Source: Acinetobacter bohemicus ANC 3994 (lineage in GTDB: Bacteria; Pseudomonadota; Gammaproteobacteria; Pseudomonadales; Moraxellaceae). Taken from it: a DNA stretch of 64,000 nt. Every line of letters starts with the position of its first letter. Position 1 is the first letter of the stretch. The DNA lies in the NCBI RefSeq assembly GCF_000367925.1, contig NZ_KB849176.1:310001-374000 (forward strand), in the 5' to 3' direction. Below, piece by piece: positions 1 through 8,900 of the stretch. The translations under genes were made by a program, and so were the position numbers. The notes beneath the pieces were generated by a model. That model saw only the letters and a program-made list of their open reading frames with translations, was not told where the DNA came from and searched no databases.

Positions 1-2
1 TA

Positions 3-635
3 AGCCTGAGAAGAATTGATCCTTATTTACAAATGGTTCAATCCAGAGAATGGCGCGCTGCAAAAAGTGATTGGCTAGTACGGAACACTGACCTTGCAAC
101 GGCCGCATCAGTTTTACAAAATACAGAAAAAACAGTTTTGTCTTCTTATATTGCAGGTTCCGAAAGTAGTCATTGGGAAGAGTTATCAAGCTTTCTGCAT
201 AACATGTCTAATGTTGTCCTTTCCACTAAGAATGATCAAAAAAACCTGTTGAAAAGTGCTACAGGTCAATGTTCATCCTTTGGTAATCCATTGGCATTAA
301 ACAACGAAGATTCAATTAACAAACCAAATTGTATTGATCCAGAAGGTTGCTTATTTTGTGATAAGTATAGAATACATGTGGATGAGACTGATATTCGCAA
401 ATTAATAAGCTGTCGTTATTGTATTGAAAAAACAGCACACATCATTGGAAGTCTAGAAGAGCAACGTGCAACATTACGACCAATTTTATCAAGAATTGAT
501 TTAATCCTTGATAAGCTGAAAGAATACAATGAGCAGTTAGTTACCAAAATTTTGCTAGAGGTAGAAGAAGGAGAGCTTGATGATTATTGGGCTAGGAAGC
601 TGGAAATGTTTATGGAGTTAGAATGGATAACATGA
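3..635 (+). CDS. Tyrosine recombinase, C-terminal part (GmtY / TnpA-like), truncated by window start
   Basis: The frame is open to the first base, so this is the end of a larger protein, not a 200-residue protein starting at the ATG at 33. The segment around TAASVLQNTEKTV followed by LSSYIAG resembles the end of a tyrosine recombinase catalytic domain, with the Tyr as likely nucleophile. It is followed by a Cys-rich tail (CIDPEGCLFC, then SCRYC) that may bind zinc. The stop overlaps the start of the next recombinase gene by 13 bases, which indicates translational coupling. Two recombinases plus a small third protein is the layout of Gamma-Mobile-Trio and Tn554-type modules. The recombinase call is fairly secure from context; the exact family is inference. 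Confidence 0.72.
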   Translation, partial: SLRRIDPYLQMVQSREWRAAKSDWLVRNTDLATAASVLQNTEKTVLSSYIAGSESSHWEELSSFLHNMSNVVLSTKNDQKNLLKSATGQCSSFGNPLALNNEDSINKPNCIDPEGCLFCDKYRIHVDETDIRKLISCRYCIEKTAHIIGSLEEQRATLRPILSRIDLILDKLKEYNEQLVTKILLEVEEGELDDYWARKLEMFMELEWIT

Positions 636-2608
636 CTGCTTTAAATCTAGATGCAAAATTGACATTTGCCGATCAAGCATTGCCTCCTGATTCATTCAAT
701 ATAATGAGTAATGATTATCCTACAAACGATTTTGTAGTAAGTAGAACTCGTGAGGGAATTACGGTTTCAAGATACGGAGACATCGTTTGGGATTTTACAG
801 TATATGATCCTGAAGGTAAGCCGAGCACCTTGTTATTTACTTTTTGGGATCAGGGACCGTTATCTCCTGAAAGAGCTAAATTAATTGATGAAATCAAACA
901 GATTTTTTTTATCTTAATTTGGTTGAGAGATAAGGAACCATTAAGCATTGGTTCTTTGAGGAATTATTTGACTGTTGTTCGGGAAATTGCAAAATTTGCA
1001 GAACAGCGGCAGATTACACTAAAAGCAGTGATAGGTGATACCCCATTATTTTTAGAATTTGTTCGATCTCAGAACTCAGGATGGTTAATTGAAACTCTTT
1101 CCTCCCTATTACTGTTATTAATGAACGGTAGTTATCAAAATTTTGCGATAAAAACCGTAGAGCCAATTACGATAAGACTACTTCAAAAACAGAACAAGCA
1201 GTACAGACAGTCTTTAAAACAACATGCACCAATTCCGACAAGGATTTATTCTGAAATTTTAGCAAATTTTATAGAGTATTTAGATGAGTGGGAAAAAAAT
1301 GAAACTGAGTTGTTTGATATAATATTGGATAGTTATTTTTTTGCTAAAAATAGAGGAAATTTAAGAACTTACTCCTTTCATTATACTAAATTTTTAGATC
1401 GGGCATCGCCAGAACTAAGAGAATATATAATAAGTAAAACAGGAAAGTTCACCTTGAAAAACTTAAATGCCTTAATTACAGATACCCAAGGTATTTGTAA
1501 ACTTGTAATACAGGCTTTTACAGGTATGCGAGATGATGAGGTAAAAGCCCTTCCATATAAGTGTATTAAGGAAGTTGTTTCAAATTCACAGAAACATTTT
1601 TTGATTATTGGTAGAACAACTAAGCTAAATCATGGAATTCCGTTAGTCACGCAATGGGTAACGAGTGTAGATGGATTAAAAGCCGTTAGGATTGCTCAAA
1701 AGATAGCAGATTATATTTATGAGATTCATGATGCTAAGGATGTACAAATTGACCCAGATATTTTTAAATACCCACTATTCATTTCTGCAAGTTCATTTGG
1801 GTTTACAGGTAAACCTATTACGTCGACTACTACTAAATATCGAATTGGGACTCTATATCGTAAAGAATCTATTAATAAAATGCTTCCCAAAATTGAACAT
1901 GCCGATCTTAAAGAGTTAGAGCAGATTGACCCACATCGAGCATGGCGATCAGAAGAAAAATTTCGTATCGGACAATATTGGGGTCTGACTTCACATCAGT
2001 TGCGTCGTTCGCTGGCACTTTATGCTCAACGGTCAGGTTTAGTTTCTTTGCCTTCACTTCGGAGGCAGTTACAACACATTACTAATGAAATGTCGAGTTA
2101 TTATGCCAGAGGATCTTCATTTGCAAAAAATTTGATCGCTGATGATAAAACGCACTTTGCTAACGAATGGCAGCAAACTCAGGCGGAATCAAGTGCACTG
2201 GGATATATATTTAACGTGTTAATGTCAAACTCTCCTCTTTATGGAGGTCATGTACACTGGATTGAAAATACGCTTAAAAATAAAGAGGGTCTATTATTAG
2301 TTGACCGTAAACAAACATTAAAACGGTTCAAAAATGGTGAAATAGCCTATAAGGAAACCATTGTAGGTGGTTGTACCAAAGTGGGAGCATGTAATCAGAC
2401 AGCTATTAACTGGTTGCAAATTAATTGTCTAAAAGAAAATTGCAGAAATTTGATTGTAAGTTTACCTAAATTAGAAAGAGTTATTGCTGCTCAAGAGAAA
2501 TTGATTAAATTTCTAGATATTACTACGCTGGAATATCGTACGGAAATGTCTCATTTACAAATCCTAAAAGAAACAAAGTCTAAAATGATTAAATTTAACG
2601 GAGATTGA
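623..2608 (+). CDS. Large tyrosine recombinase of a three-gene mobile module (GmtZ / TnpB-like)
   Basis: This 661-residue protein carries the tyrosine recombinase residues in order: Arg303 in GMRDDEV, His458-x-x-Arg461 in HQLRR, and a Tyr at 493 or 494 in SSYYARG. A Cys-rich C-terminal section follows (GGCTKVGAC, then CLKENC), which looks like a small zinc-binding appendage. Catalysis would be DNA strand cleavage and rejoining through a 3'-phosphotyrosine. The length is close to Tn554 TnpB and to the large integrase of Gamma-Mobile-Trio islands. It overlaps the upstream recombinase and ends 4 bases before the third gene, so the three form one operon. Low GC and heavy use of A/T-ending codons fit a mobile island. 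Confidence 0.8.
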   Translation: MDNMTALNLDAKLTFADQALPPDSFNIMSNDYPTNDFVVSRTREGITVSRYGDIVWDFTVYDPEGKPSTLLFTFWDQGPLSPERAKLIDEIKQIFFILIWLRDKEPLSIGSLRNYLTVVREIAKFAEQRQITLKAVIGDTPLFLEFVRSQNSGWLIETLSSLLLLLMNGSYQNFAIKTVEPITIRLLQKQNKQYRQSLKQHAPIPTRIYSEILANFIEYLDEWEKNETELFDIILDSYFFAKNRGNLRTYSFHYTKFLDRASPELREYIISKTGKFTLKNLNALITDTQGICKLVIQAFTGMRDDEVKALPYKCIKEVVSNSQKHFLIIGRTTKLNHGIPLVTQWVTSVDGLKAVRIAQKIADYIYEIHDAKDVQIDPDIFKYPLFISASSFGFTGKPITSTTTKYRIGTLYRKESINKMLPKIEHADLKELEQIDPHRAWRSEEKFRIGQYWGLTSHQLRRSLALYAQRSGLVSLPSLRRQLQHITNEMSSYYARGSSFAKNLIADDKTHFANEWQQTQAESSALGYIFNVLMSNSPLYGGHVHWIENTLKNKEGLLLVDRKQTLKRFKNGEIAYKETIVGGCTKVGACNQTAINWLQINCLKENCRNLIVSLPKLERVIAAQEKLIKFLDITTLEYRTEMSHLQILKETKSKMIKFNGD

Positions 2609-2612
2609 TCTA

Positions 2613-2999
2613 ATGTCTGAAGCGCTTGTTGAATATTTTGAGGCACTTGAGCGGTTAAAATTGAATAAGCCTATTCGAATTTCGTTGGATGCAAAGATCT
2701 CTAATGATGCTGTAGCTTTAGAAGCTGGACGTAGTAAAGGGGCAATTAAAAAATCTAGACCAATATTTGCTGACTTAATCGTGGCAATAGATTGCGCTGC
2801 GGAAAAACAGAATTTATTACCCATGGAACAGCGTAAAATTTTAAAATTAGAGGAGGAAGTGAACACTTTACGTAAAAACTTAGAAAATGCTTTAGGTCGC
2901 GAAGTATCTTTACTATATGAAAATTACCAACTAAAAAAGAGATTGAGTGTATTAGAAGAAATTAATGTGATCCCAATTCGTGATAAAGATTCTAAATAA
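2613..2999 (+). CDS. Small third protein of the recombinase module (GmtX / TnpC-like)
   Basis: The 128-residue product has a basic segment, EAGRSKGAIKKSRP (about residues 47-60), that resembles a helix-turn-helix-like DNA-contact region. A predicted coiled coil follows, with heptad-like Leu and Lys/Glu spacing around residues 80-115. Small coiled-coil partners of this size sit third in Tn554-type (TnpC) and Gamma-Mobile-Trio (GmtX) operons, where they support recombination by the two tyrosine recombinases. The start lies 4 bases after the stop of the large recombinase. The role is inferred from position and size; no catalytic motif is visible. Confidence 0.65.
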   Translation: MSEALVEYFEALERLKLNKPIRISLDAKISNDAVALEAGRSKGAIKKSRPIFADLIVAIDCAAEKQNLLPMEQRKILKLEEEVNTLRKNLENALGREVSLLYENYQLKKRLSVLEEINVIPIRDKDSK

Positions 3000-3524
3000 T
3001 CAACTACGAGTAATAATATTTGGAATCTTATCAAAAAATATATCACGGGCTATTTCGCCTTGTTGCTCGATATTGTATTTTTCAAATGGTTTGCTTTCAA
3101 TAAAGTGGTACTTATATGGATTATATGATTTTAGACTAAGATAATAGGCACTTTGTAATAAAAAACCTCTTAAAACAACATTTTTGTGTTTTTGATATTG
3201 TAAAATATGTGCAAGTTCGTGAATAAATATTCCTTGGGTAGTAATTGAACATTTAGAATAGTCTTTAGAATATAATTCTTTATTAACAAAAAGGTTTCCA
3301 TTTGGGGCAATGATTATATTAAGTGGTTGCCAAGGTAAATAAGGAATATTAAATATCTTTACTGTATTGTAATTGATCGTATTTTGAAAGACTTTTCTTG
3401 CAATTTGAATTTCTCCTTCAGTAAGTTTTCTGTACTTAAAGTCTTCTATTTTTAAGTATTTATAAAGGAAATATATTGAGTTTTCCCTAAGCTTTTGAGA
3501 GAGCTTTATTAAATTTTTGTTCAT
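3000..3524 (-). CDS. Putative zinc metallopeptidase-like protein (HExxH)
   Basis: The 174-residue protein contains FIHELAHILQYQ, an HExxH zinc-binding signature followed by the Gln-rich helix seen in proteins annotated as Vgr-related, which are often found near type VI secretion effectors. A central segment, NIIIAPNGNLFVNKELY, and a later YNIEQQGEIARD segment fit that family as I remember it. No signal peptide or membrane segment is visible. It runs against the recombinase trio, and the two genes meet tail to tail with no gap. Cargo of a mobile island is likely. The substrate is unknown, and a toxin or effector role is only a possibility. Confidence 0.55.
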   Translation of the reverse strand: MNKNLIKLSQKLRENSIYFLYKYLKIEDFKYRKLTEGEIQIARKVFQNTINYNTVKIFNIPYLPWQPLNIIIAPNGNLFVNKELYSKDYSKCSITTQGIFIHELAHILQYQKHKNVVLRGFLLQSAYYLSLKSYNPYKYHFIESKPFEKYNIEQQGEIARDIFFDKIPNIITRS

Positions 3525-3730
3525 AGGACGCTTAGCAATTAGTTCTCTAGTTAAAATAGAGTATAACGGAACTTTATAAGGATACTATTTGTATTCCTTA
3601 TCGTGCAAACAATGATCTAAATTGCATAACAATGAAAAAAATTTGGAAATTAAAGATCTAGTCTGTTTAAACTAAATTTATAAAATCAGTTGTTTGTCAT
3701 CTGATAAGAATACAGAAGCTGAAGATTAAT

Positions 3731-3964
3731 TTATTTAATGTTTCCCAAAAAAGAGCAAATATCGGTATCTAAAACTGTTAACCAGTCTTGTAATTCAATA
3801 ATGTCTAATCGTCTTTCATAAGTTTCAGTTTTGGATACGTAAGATTGGGGTTTTTTTAACGACATAGCTAGTTCTACCTGAGTCACGTCTTTTGACTCAC
3901 GTAAAATGATTAATCTTTGAATGATTGCTCTGTATCTTGGGTCATGTATTGAATGCATAGCCAA
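3731..3964 (-). CDS. XRE-family helix-turn-helix regulator
   Basis: A 77-residue protein almost entirely made of one Cro/CI-type HTH domain. LIILRESKDVTQVELAMSL is helices 1 to 2 and KKPQSYVSKTETYERRLD contains the recognition helix. It binds DNA as a repressor or activator in other systems; its target here is unknown. It is divergent from the orphan gene at 4027 with about 60 bases between them, so control of that gene or of itself is plausible. Such small XRE proteins are typical of integrated elements. Confidence 0.75.
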   Translation of the reverse strand: MAMHSIHDPRYRAIIQRLIILRESKDVTQVELAMSLKKPQSYVSKTETYERRLDIIELQDWLTVLDTDICSFLGNIK

Positions 3965-4026
3965 AGATGTTGAACTATGAGTGAAAATATCCCAAAATAG
4001 GATATTTGTGGTGCGCTGGTTGTCGG

Positions 4027-4512
4027 ATGAATATTACTTTTAGACTTAAGCAGGATATGCTGAAATATTTATCGGAAAATACTTTTAAAAACAGTGAGTT
4101 TAAAGATATTTATGGAGGATTTATTCATTGTTTTCCCGAGTTTAAGTCGAAAAAGTACTATCAAAAAATTTATCTTATCGTTAGAGAGTTAGGTGAGTCA
4201 CATATAATGATCATTGATCGTTCTGGTTGTACTTTTAAGTACAGCACAAATCGTGATCGAAAAAATTTTATAGCTCATTCGGATATCATCTATGACAAAG
4301 ATTCTGTACAAAAAAAGCTTTTATTTGATTATCATCAAGCAAATTGCAAAGTGCATAAGATAAAGGCTGAATTGGAAACTTTTCATAAATATGTGGCTTT
4401 ATATCCCAACATCAAGAATAAAGTTTTGACCTTTACATCTGATCGCGATAAAAAGCTATTAAGGCTTGAGTCAGAGCTAACTGCAATTGATATCATATTG
4501 AATAATATATAA
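4027..4512 (+). CDS. Hypothetical protein, island orphan
   Basis: I do not recognise a family. The frame opens at a TTG at 4006, but the ATG at 4027 gives a more normal N-terminus (MNITFRLKQDMLKYL) of 161 residues, and I prefer it. The C-terminal third (HKIKAELETFHKYVALYPN and onward) is charged and probably helical, with coiled-coil character. There are no signal peptide, membrane segment or catalytic motif. It lies head to head with the XRE gene. Codon use is AT-rich like the rest of the island. Confidence 0.5.
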   Translation: MNITFRLKQDMLKYLSENTFKNSEFKDIYGGFIHCFPEFKSKKYYQKIYLIVRELGESHIMIIDRSGCTFKYSTNRDRKNFIAHSDIIYDKDSVQKKLLFDYHQANCKVHKIKAELETFHKYVALYPNIKNKVLTFTSDRDKKLLRLESELTAIDIILNNI

Positions 4513-4691
4513 TTTTATCTAGGTGTGTTGATTTAAATACATTAAGCAACTAGATAACATAGTTGAGAACAGTTCTAAACACATTTTATTTGATAGCACG
4601 CATTGTCAGAAATATGCGAGTTATCAAAGTGTTGATAAGACTTTAAATATTTATTTGAAAGTAGTTTGAAAAAAATCGGTTGCGTTCAATC

Positions 4692-5414
4692 ATGGTACTT
4701 ATGTCAGAGGCAGATCTTTTTCCTGCATATGCACTCGTAAAACACTTCGATGCTTCTCATATCCGACGCCTATTTGTTGTTGGTGATTTGCATGGTTGCT
4801 ATTTAGAGTTTATGCAGCAACTCAAAAAGGTAGAGTTTGATTTTAAAAAGGATTTGGTTATATCGGTGGGTGATTTAGTCGATCGAGGCCAAGATAGTCT
4901 TAAATGCCTTGAACTAATCAAAGAACCTTGGTTCGAAGCTATTCGAGGAAATCATGAGCAAATGTGTCTAGAAGCTCAACTAGCGCCAGAAATGGTTGAT
5001 TTCCATTGTAAGCATGGAGGGGAGTGGTTATATCAGCTTCCTATTGAGAAAAAACTTGAATGTTTGACCCTATGCGTGAATTTACCGATAGTTTTGGAAG
5101 TTGTTTTTAAAGGGAAAATATATGGATTCGTTCATGCTGATATCCATTTGAACAACTGGCAAGAATTCAAGAAATCAATCTTACAAAATGATTATTTTAC
5201 TTTAGAAAATTCATCTGCTCTACAAATGGCACTATGGGGAACAGGCAGAATTTCTTATGGTTTAAAAAGCCAACTTTTAAAAACCGTAACTGATATTGAT
5301 GAAATTTATTTAGGCCATACAGTTGTATCTGTACCACAGCAATATCATAATTGTTTTTTTGTTGATACAGGAGCTGTATTTGGAAAGAGATTAACAATTA
5401 AAGAACTATTTTAA
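4692..5414 (+). CDS. PPP-family serine/threonine protein phosphatase (PrpA / lambda-phosphatase-like)
   Basis: The three metal-binding signatures of PPP phosphatases appear in order: GDLHGCY, GDLVDRG and RGNHE. A later HADIH and a C-terminal GHT provide further metal-ligand histidines. Length (about 240 residues) fits lambda phosphatase and the bacterial PrpA/PphA enzymes, which remove phosphate from Ser, Thr or Tyr residues using two metals such as manganese. ATG codons at 4692 and 4701 are both possible starts; a TTG at 4680 is less likely. No partner kinase lies nearby, so it appears to be standalone cargo. Confidence 0.82.
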   Translation: MVLMSEADLFPAYALVKHFDASHIRRLFVVGDLHGCYLEFMQQLKKVEFDFKKDLVISVGDLVDRGQDSLKCLELIKEPWFEAIRGNHEQMCLEAQLAPEMVDFHCKHGGEWLYQLPIEKKLECLTLCVNLPIVLEVVFKGKIYGFVHADIHLNNWQEFKKSILQNDYFTLENSSALQMALWGTGRISYGLKSQLLKTVTDIDEIYLGHTVVSVPQQYHNCFFVDTGAVFGKRLTIKELF

Positions 5415-5591
5415 TTCTATAAAAAATTAATTTGATGTCATTGTATGTATAACACCATATACCAACCTTTCATACTCAATAATCCCACCAGATTTCAGCG
5501 GTCAAAATTGAAATGTTCTTGAAAGATAATTAAGACATTACTGTATTTTAAAAAGGTACAGCCGCTTGGTTGGCTAAGAATTAATATAATT

Positions 5592-5631
5592 TAAAAAAAC
5601 GTAATGATCATTTATCTTATATGATCATTAC
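5592..5631 (-). terminator. Rho-independent terminator of the small gene at 5644
   Basis: A perfect 11-bp stem (5601-5611 with 5621-5631, 9-base loop) is followed on the minus strand by a run of seven T. It lies 12 bases past the stop of the leftward gene at 5644-6015. Confidence 0.8.
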
Positions 5632-5643
5632 ACCCTGAAATGA

Positions 5644-6015
5644 TTAATAATTTGACCAAATATCATTAATCATATACTGCTTTGATGATTCAAAAAGAAC
5701 ACATACAAGTAGTTTATGTTTAGTGATTTTTTTAGCATCTGCAATCGCTAACTTAGGCTTATCATAAGCCTTTGCCATTTTCGGTAATTTTGCATAAGCA
5801 ACAGAAAATGCCATATCATTATCAATTATGTCTGCAACGAACTCATCTTGATCTGGTAAATGAATAACGTATCCAATAGATTGAGCATCATCAGGTAGCC
5901 CTAATTCTTTACGAATATCTTCAACGCTTGCACTTATCCCATAGAAATTATCTTGGTGTACCTGAGCCTGTTTGACTCTCTCCTCGAATGAACCTCTTTT
6001 CTTGGCTTGCCCCAT
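5644..6015 (-). CDS. Hypothetical protein downstream of the AAA ATPase gene
   Basis: The 123-residue protein starts MGQAKKRGSFEERVKQA. That basic opening is common to small uncharacterised plasmid or island proteins. The rest is soluble, with no recognised motif. It lies 81 bases downstream of, and in the same direction as, the PrrC/RloC-like ATPase gene, and its own terminator follows, so the two probably share a transcript. It could be a partner, regulator or antitoxin of the ATPase, but nothing in the sequence proves it. Confidence 0.6.
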   Translation of the reverse strand: MGQAKKRGSFEERVKQAQVHQDNFYGISASVEDIRKELGLPDDAQSIGYVIHLPDQDEFVADIIDNDMAFSVAYAKLPKMAKAYDKPKLAIADAKKITKHKLLVCVLFESSKQYMINDIWSNY

Positions 6016-6096
6016 TTTTACCTCTATTTATGTTTTGAAATTATAAATGATTATGAATAGTACGCTTTCAATTCTGCAAACTACGCCTGTTGTTAT

Positions 6097-8310
6097 TCAA
6101 TACGTAAGATCTATTGAACCACCTGTCATCATTTCATAATGACCTGATTGCCCCGATCTAGTGAAAATCTCTCTAAAAACAGTCAAGTATGACTCGTTGG
6201 TTTGTTGGCCATGGTTAATATACAAATCATCATGAATTGAGTGTGAACCATCATTAACCCATGCAAACAACGATTGGCAAATTAGCTTTTCATTACCTTC
6301 AAATAAATCACAAATTTGATCTTTTTTCATACCTCCCCACATAGTGAAATAGTTTTCAAGAATCCTACGTAATGTATTCTGAATAGTCAGGTTTGACTGA
6401 TTGTTCGTTTTAATATCTGACCACAGCAATTCATAGGCTGAACGAATAGGATTCTCTGAGCATTTTTCAATAGTAGATCCACTAGAATTTTTTTTGACCA
6501 TCCAAAAGGTTTCGTCGCTTATGATCTGATTTTGACTTCGCTTGTTATTAAAAGTGATTTCTTTGTGAAAATAAACATTATGGGTTAGAACAAAAACTTG
6601 TTTAATTAAGTCATTATTAGTTCTGACATGATCAAATACACGCTTTATGAGGCTGCTTACAATATAGAGAATATCGCTATCCAAACTTGAAATAGGATCA
6701 TCAAAGACAACAATTCTACTTTCAGTAATTCCTGATGAAGAATGAGAGCCTTTTATAAGTGAATAAAAATAGAGAAACGTAATAAAAGTCTTTTCACCTT
6801 CACTCAAAGATCTGCTAGCATCATCTCCATTAGCTCGGCAAATTTTATAATGACCATGTTCATCTACAGGACTGATATTAAAAGAAGTAAATCCGAAAGA
6901 TAGAAGAAGTCCGTTAATATCATTTACCGTTGGTATTGTTGAAGTAGAACTCTTTTCATATTCTTGTATTTGAAACTCTAAATCAGTTAAAAAATCCCTT
7001 TTTTGTTTTAAGCTCGCGTTCATTCCAGTAATAGTTGAATCGAGCCTAGTTTTATTCTGAATATAGTGATTTAAGTCGCTATCTAGCTCATTTATTACAT
7101 ATTTCCATACTTGGTTGGTAAGATCTTGCTTTTCAGTCGAGAGATTTTGAACAACTTGATTGTGTTGCATAATCTTCTGATTTGCTTCTTGGATCAGTTC
7201 TAAGATTTTACTAATAATAGGTTCTATTGGTTCTAGTGAAATTTTTAGACTTGGTTCTGACAATTTTCTTTGTAAGTTGCCTTTATTCCGTTCTAAACGT
7301 TCATGGAGAATTTGACCTTCTGCATGAAAAAATTCCATTTCTAAAGCAGGGCTATTTTGACTGTATATAGATTGAATAGTATTTAATATTCTGTCAGATG
7401 TATTTACATACTGATTGAATAATTGTTCTGCAATGCCTACTTCCTGTTCATATGTTTCACTAAAAAACTGAATTAATTCCTCAGAAAAACTTGGCGGAGT
7501 AATTTGTTGGCAAAAAGGACATTCAGGGTAACTGCTCTCAAAGTGCTCACGGCCTTGTTTAACCCAATCAATATTGCCTAGAGTCTCAATCAATTTTGAG
7601 ATATTAACATCTTGATTTCCTACAATATTTTTTTGTAAAATTGGATTGAATTGTGCATCAATAAGTACAGATGCATCAAAAGTCGGAATTGTTTCGTATC
7701 TAACGACATTACTCGAAAATATTGTTGATGCTTTTTCTTTTAGTACTTCTAATGATAATAGGTTTGATGTATTACTTTGTTTTTCGAGTAAAACCTTATC
7801 TTTAAATCTTTCTGCGCTATTTCTAAATCCAGTAAAAGCTTCCTGAAAGTATGAATCATGTAGCTGCTTTTTTTGCCAACATTTTGCTTGGATCTCAGGT
7901 TCTAAGGCGGCTCTTTCAGCGACTATACCTGCTTGGTTTGTCTCTCCATTAAGTCGAATGTTTAGCCCACGTATTTCATTAGTTACTTTGTCGATTTGGG
8001 GACGTAATAAAGAAATTTGACGTTCTGCCTCAACTTGATCGTCACCTAGAGTAAAAACTCCTTTCACAGTATTTTCTTGATTGAAATTTCTATCAATAAA
8101 GTCCTTATTGTAGACTAAGATTTTTATTTGTTCGCCACCAAACCATTGAAGTGGACAATGTGTATAGCCTGATATTTGATCTATAATTCTACTAATCGTA
8201 GTTTTTCCAGATCCATTAGCTCCAAATATAAAATTTATCTTTTTTAAACCATCTAATTGTGTCGATGCATTATACGTAGCAACATTATTGATGTGAATTC
8301 CGGTAAGCAT
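6097..8310 (-). CDS. AAA_13 / PrrC-RloC-like ABC ATPase with candidate zinc hook, possible anticodon nuclease
   Basis: The 737-residue protein has an SMC/ABC-type head split by a long insert. Walker A GANGSGKT is near residue 32. The insert, with coiled-coil character, carries ECPFCQQ (a CxxC zinc-hook candidate near 265). The ABC signature LSEGEK is near 500, Walker B VVFDDPISSLD near 538, and the switch LTHN near 577. After the head comes a C-terminal domain with RRILEN and, about 40 residues later, SHSIHDD. This resembles the R-xxx-E ... H layout of PrrC/RloC anticodon nucleases, which cut tRNA during phage infection. A strong AAGGAG ribosome site precedes the ATG. ATPase: certain. Nuclease: inference. 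Confidence 0.75.
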   Translation of the reverse strand: MLTGIHINNVATYNASTQLDGLKKINFIFGANGSGKTTISRIIDQISGYTHCPLQWFGGEQIKILVYNKDFIDRNFNQENTVKGVFTLGDDQVEAERQISLLRPQIDKVTNEIRGLNIRLNGETNQAGIVAERAALEPEIQAKCWQKKQLHDSYFQEAFTGFRNSAERFKDKVLLEKQSNTSNLLSLEVLKEKASTIFSSNVVRYETIPTFDASVLIDAQFNPILQKNIVGNQDVNISKLIETLGNIDWVKQGREHFESSYPECPFCQQITPPSFSEELIQFFSETYEQEVGIAEQLFNQYVNTSDRILNTIQSIYSQNSPALEMEFFHAEGQILHERLERNKGNLQRKLSEPSLKISLEPIEPIISKILELIQEANQKIMQHNQVVQNLSTEKQDLTNQVWKYVINELDSDLNHYIQNKTRLDSTITGMNASLKQKRDFLTDLEFQIQEYEKSSTSTIPTVNDINGLLLSFGFTSFNISPVDEHGHYKICRANGDDASRSLSEGEKTFITFLYFYSLIKGSHSSSGITESRIVVFDDPISSLDSDILYIVSSLIKRVFDHVRTNNDLIKQVFVLTHNVYFHKEITFNNKRSQNQIISDETFWMVKKNSSGSTIEKCSENPIRSAYELLWSDIKTNNQSNLTIQNTLRRILENYFTMWGGMKKDQICDLFEGNEKLICQSLFAWVNDGSHSIHDDLYINHGQQTNESYLTVFREIFTRSGQSGHYEMMTGGSIDLTY

Positions 8311-8529
8311 AAAAACTCCTTAATATTCAAGATTCATTTTCAAATATATTTAATTAATGTTATATAATTATGAAGAAAAAATGATCTATTAGATTGCTAA
8401 CTATATAGATTTATTATTAATTTAAAGAGTATTTTTAGGAAAAAATCTGAAGTATTGTTTTATCAAGAATAAAAAAGGGGTTAGCGCCAATAGTAAGTTA
8501 GGTGTAGGGAAATTTAGTGGCTCATTAAG

Positions 8530-8800
8530 GGTATCTTTAAGTTAGAAGAAGTAGAGAGCAATGATAATTTTAAGTTAGAAGAATCAAATGAAAAAATAAA
8601 TGAATATTTGACCTAACTACGAAGAAGACATAAACACTTTTAGTTAGTATTTAATTAAAAATATTTTAGTTGAACTTATTTATGGACTGTTTGCTTTAAG
8701 AGCTTTGTTAGGCGATGATTTGAATATAATTCACAATCAACAACAAAACTTAGTAAATATAATGGCTATCCTAATAGATGATTTTCATAGAAAAATTTAA
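8530..8800 (+). pseudogene. Possible degraded small coding region(s)
   Basis: This sits in the 590-base gap between the ATPase and the 723-residue gene. Two open stretches without a start codon read like protein. The first (8530-8616) has two copies of FKLEE encoded by a 15-base repeat at 8536 and 8569. The second (8663-8800) reads ILVELIYGLFALRALLGDD and onward. They are in different frames, so they may be pieces of one decayed gene. No known family was recognised. The rest of the gap, on both sides, is AT-rich and probably holds the divergent promoters. Confidence 0.3.
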
Positions 8801-8900
8801 AATTAGCTTTATATTGGTATTGAAATCAAAGATTTATAGATTAATGATGTCCGTGGTAATGTATTTAAAATTTCCACAACACTAAATATGGGGAAAAATA

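Noticed and set aside
33..635. A complete 200-residue protein starting at ATG 33
   Set aside because: The frame is open to the window edge and the sequence reads as the C-terminal end of a recombinase, so the ATG is internal.
623..2999. Firm naming of the trio as gmtZ/gmtX or as tnpB/tnpC
   Set aside because: Size and order fit both Gamma-Mobile-Trio and Tn554-type modules, and the first gene is cut, so no gene symbol is given.
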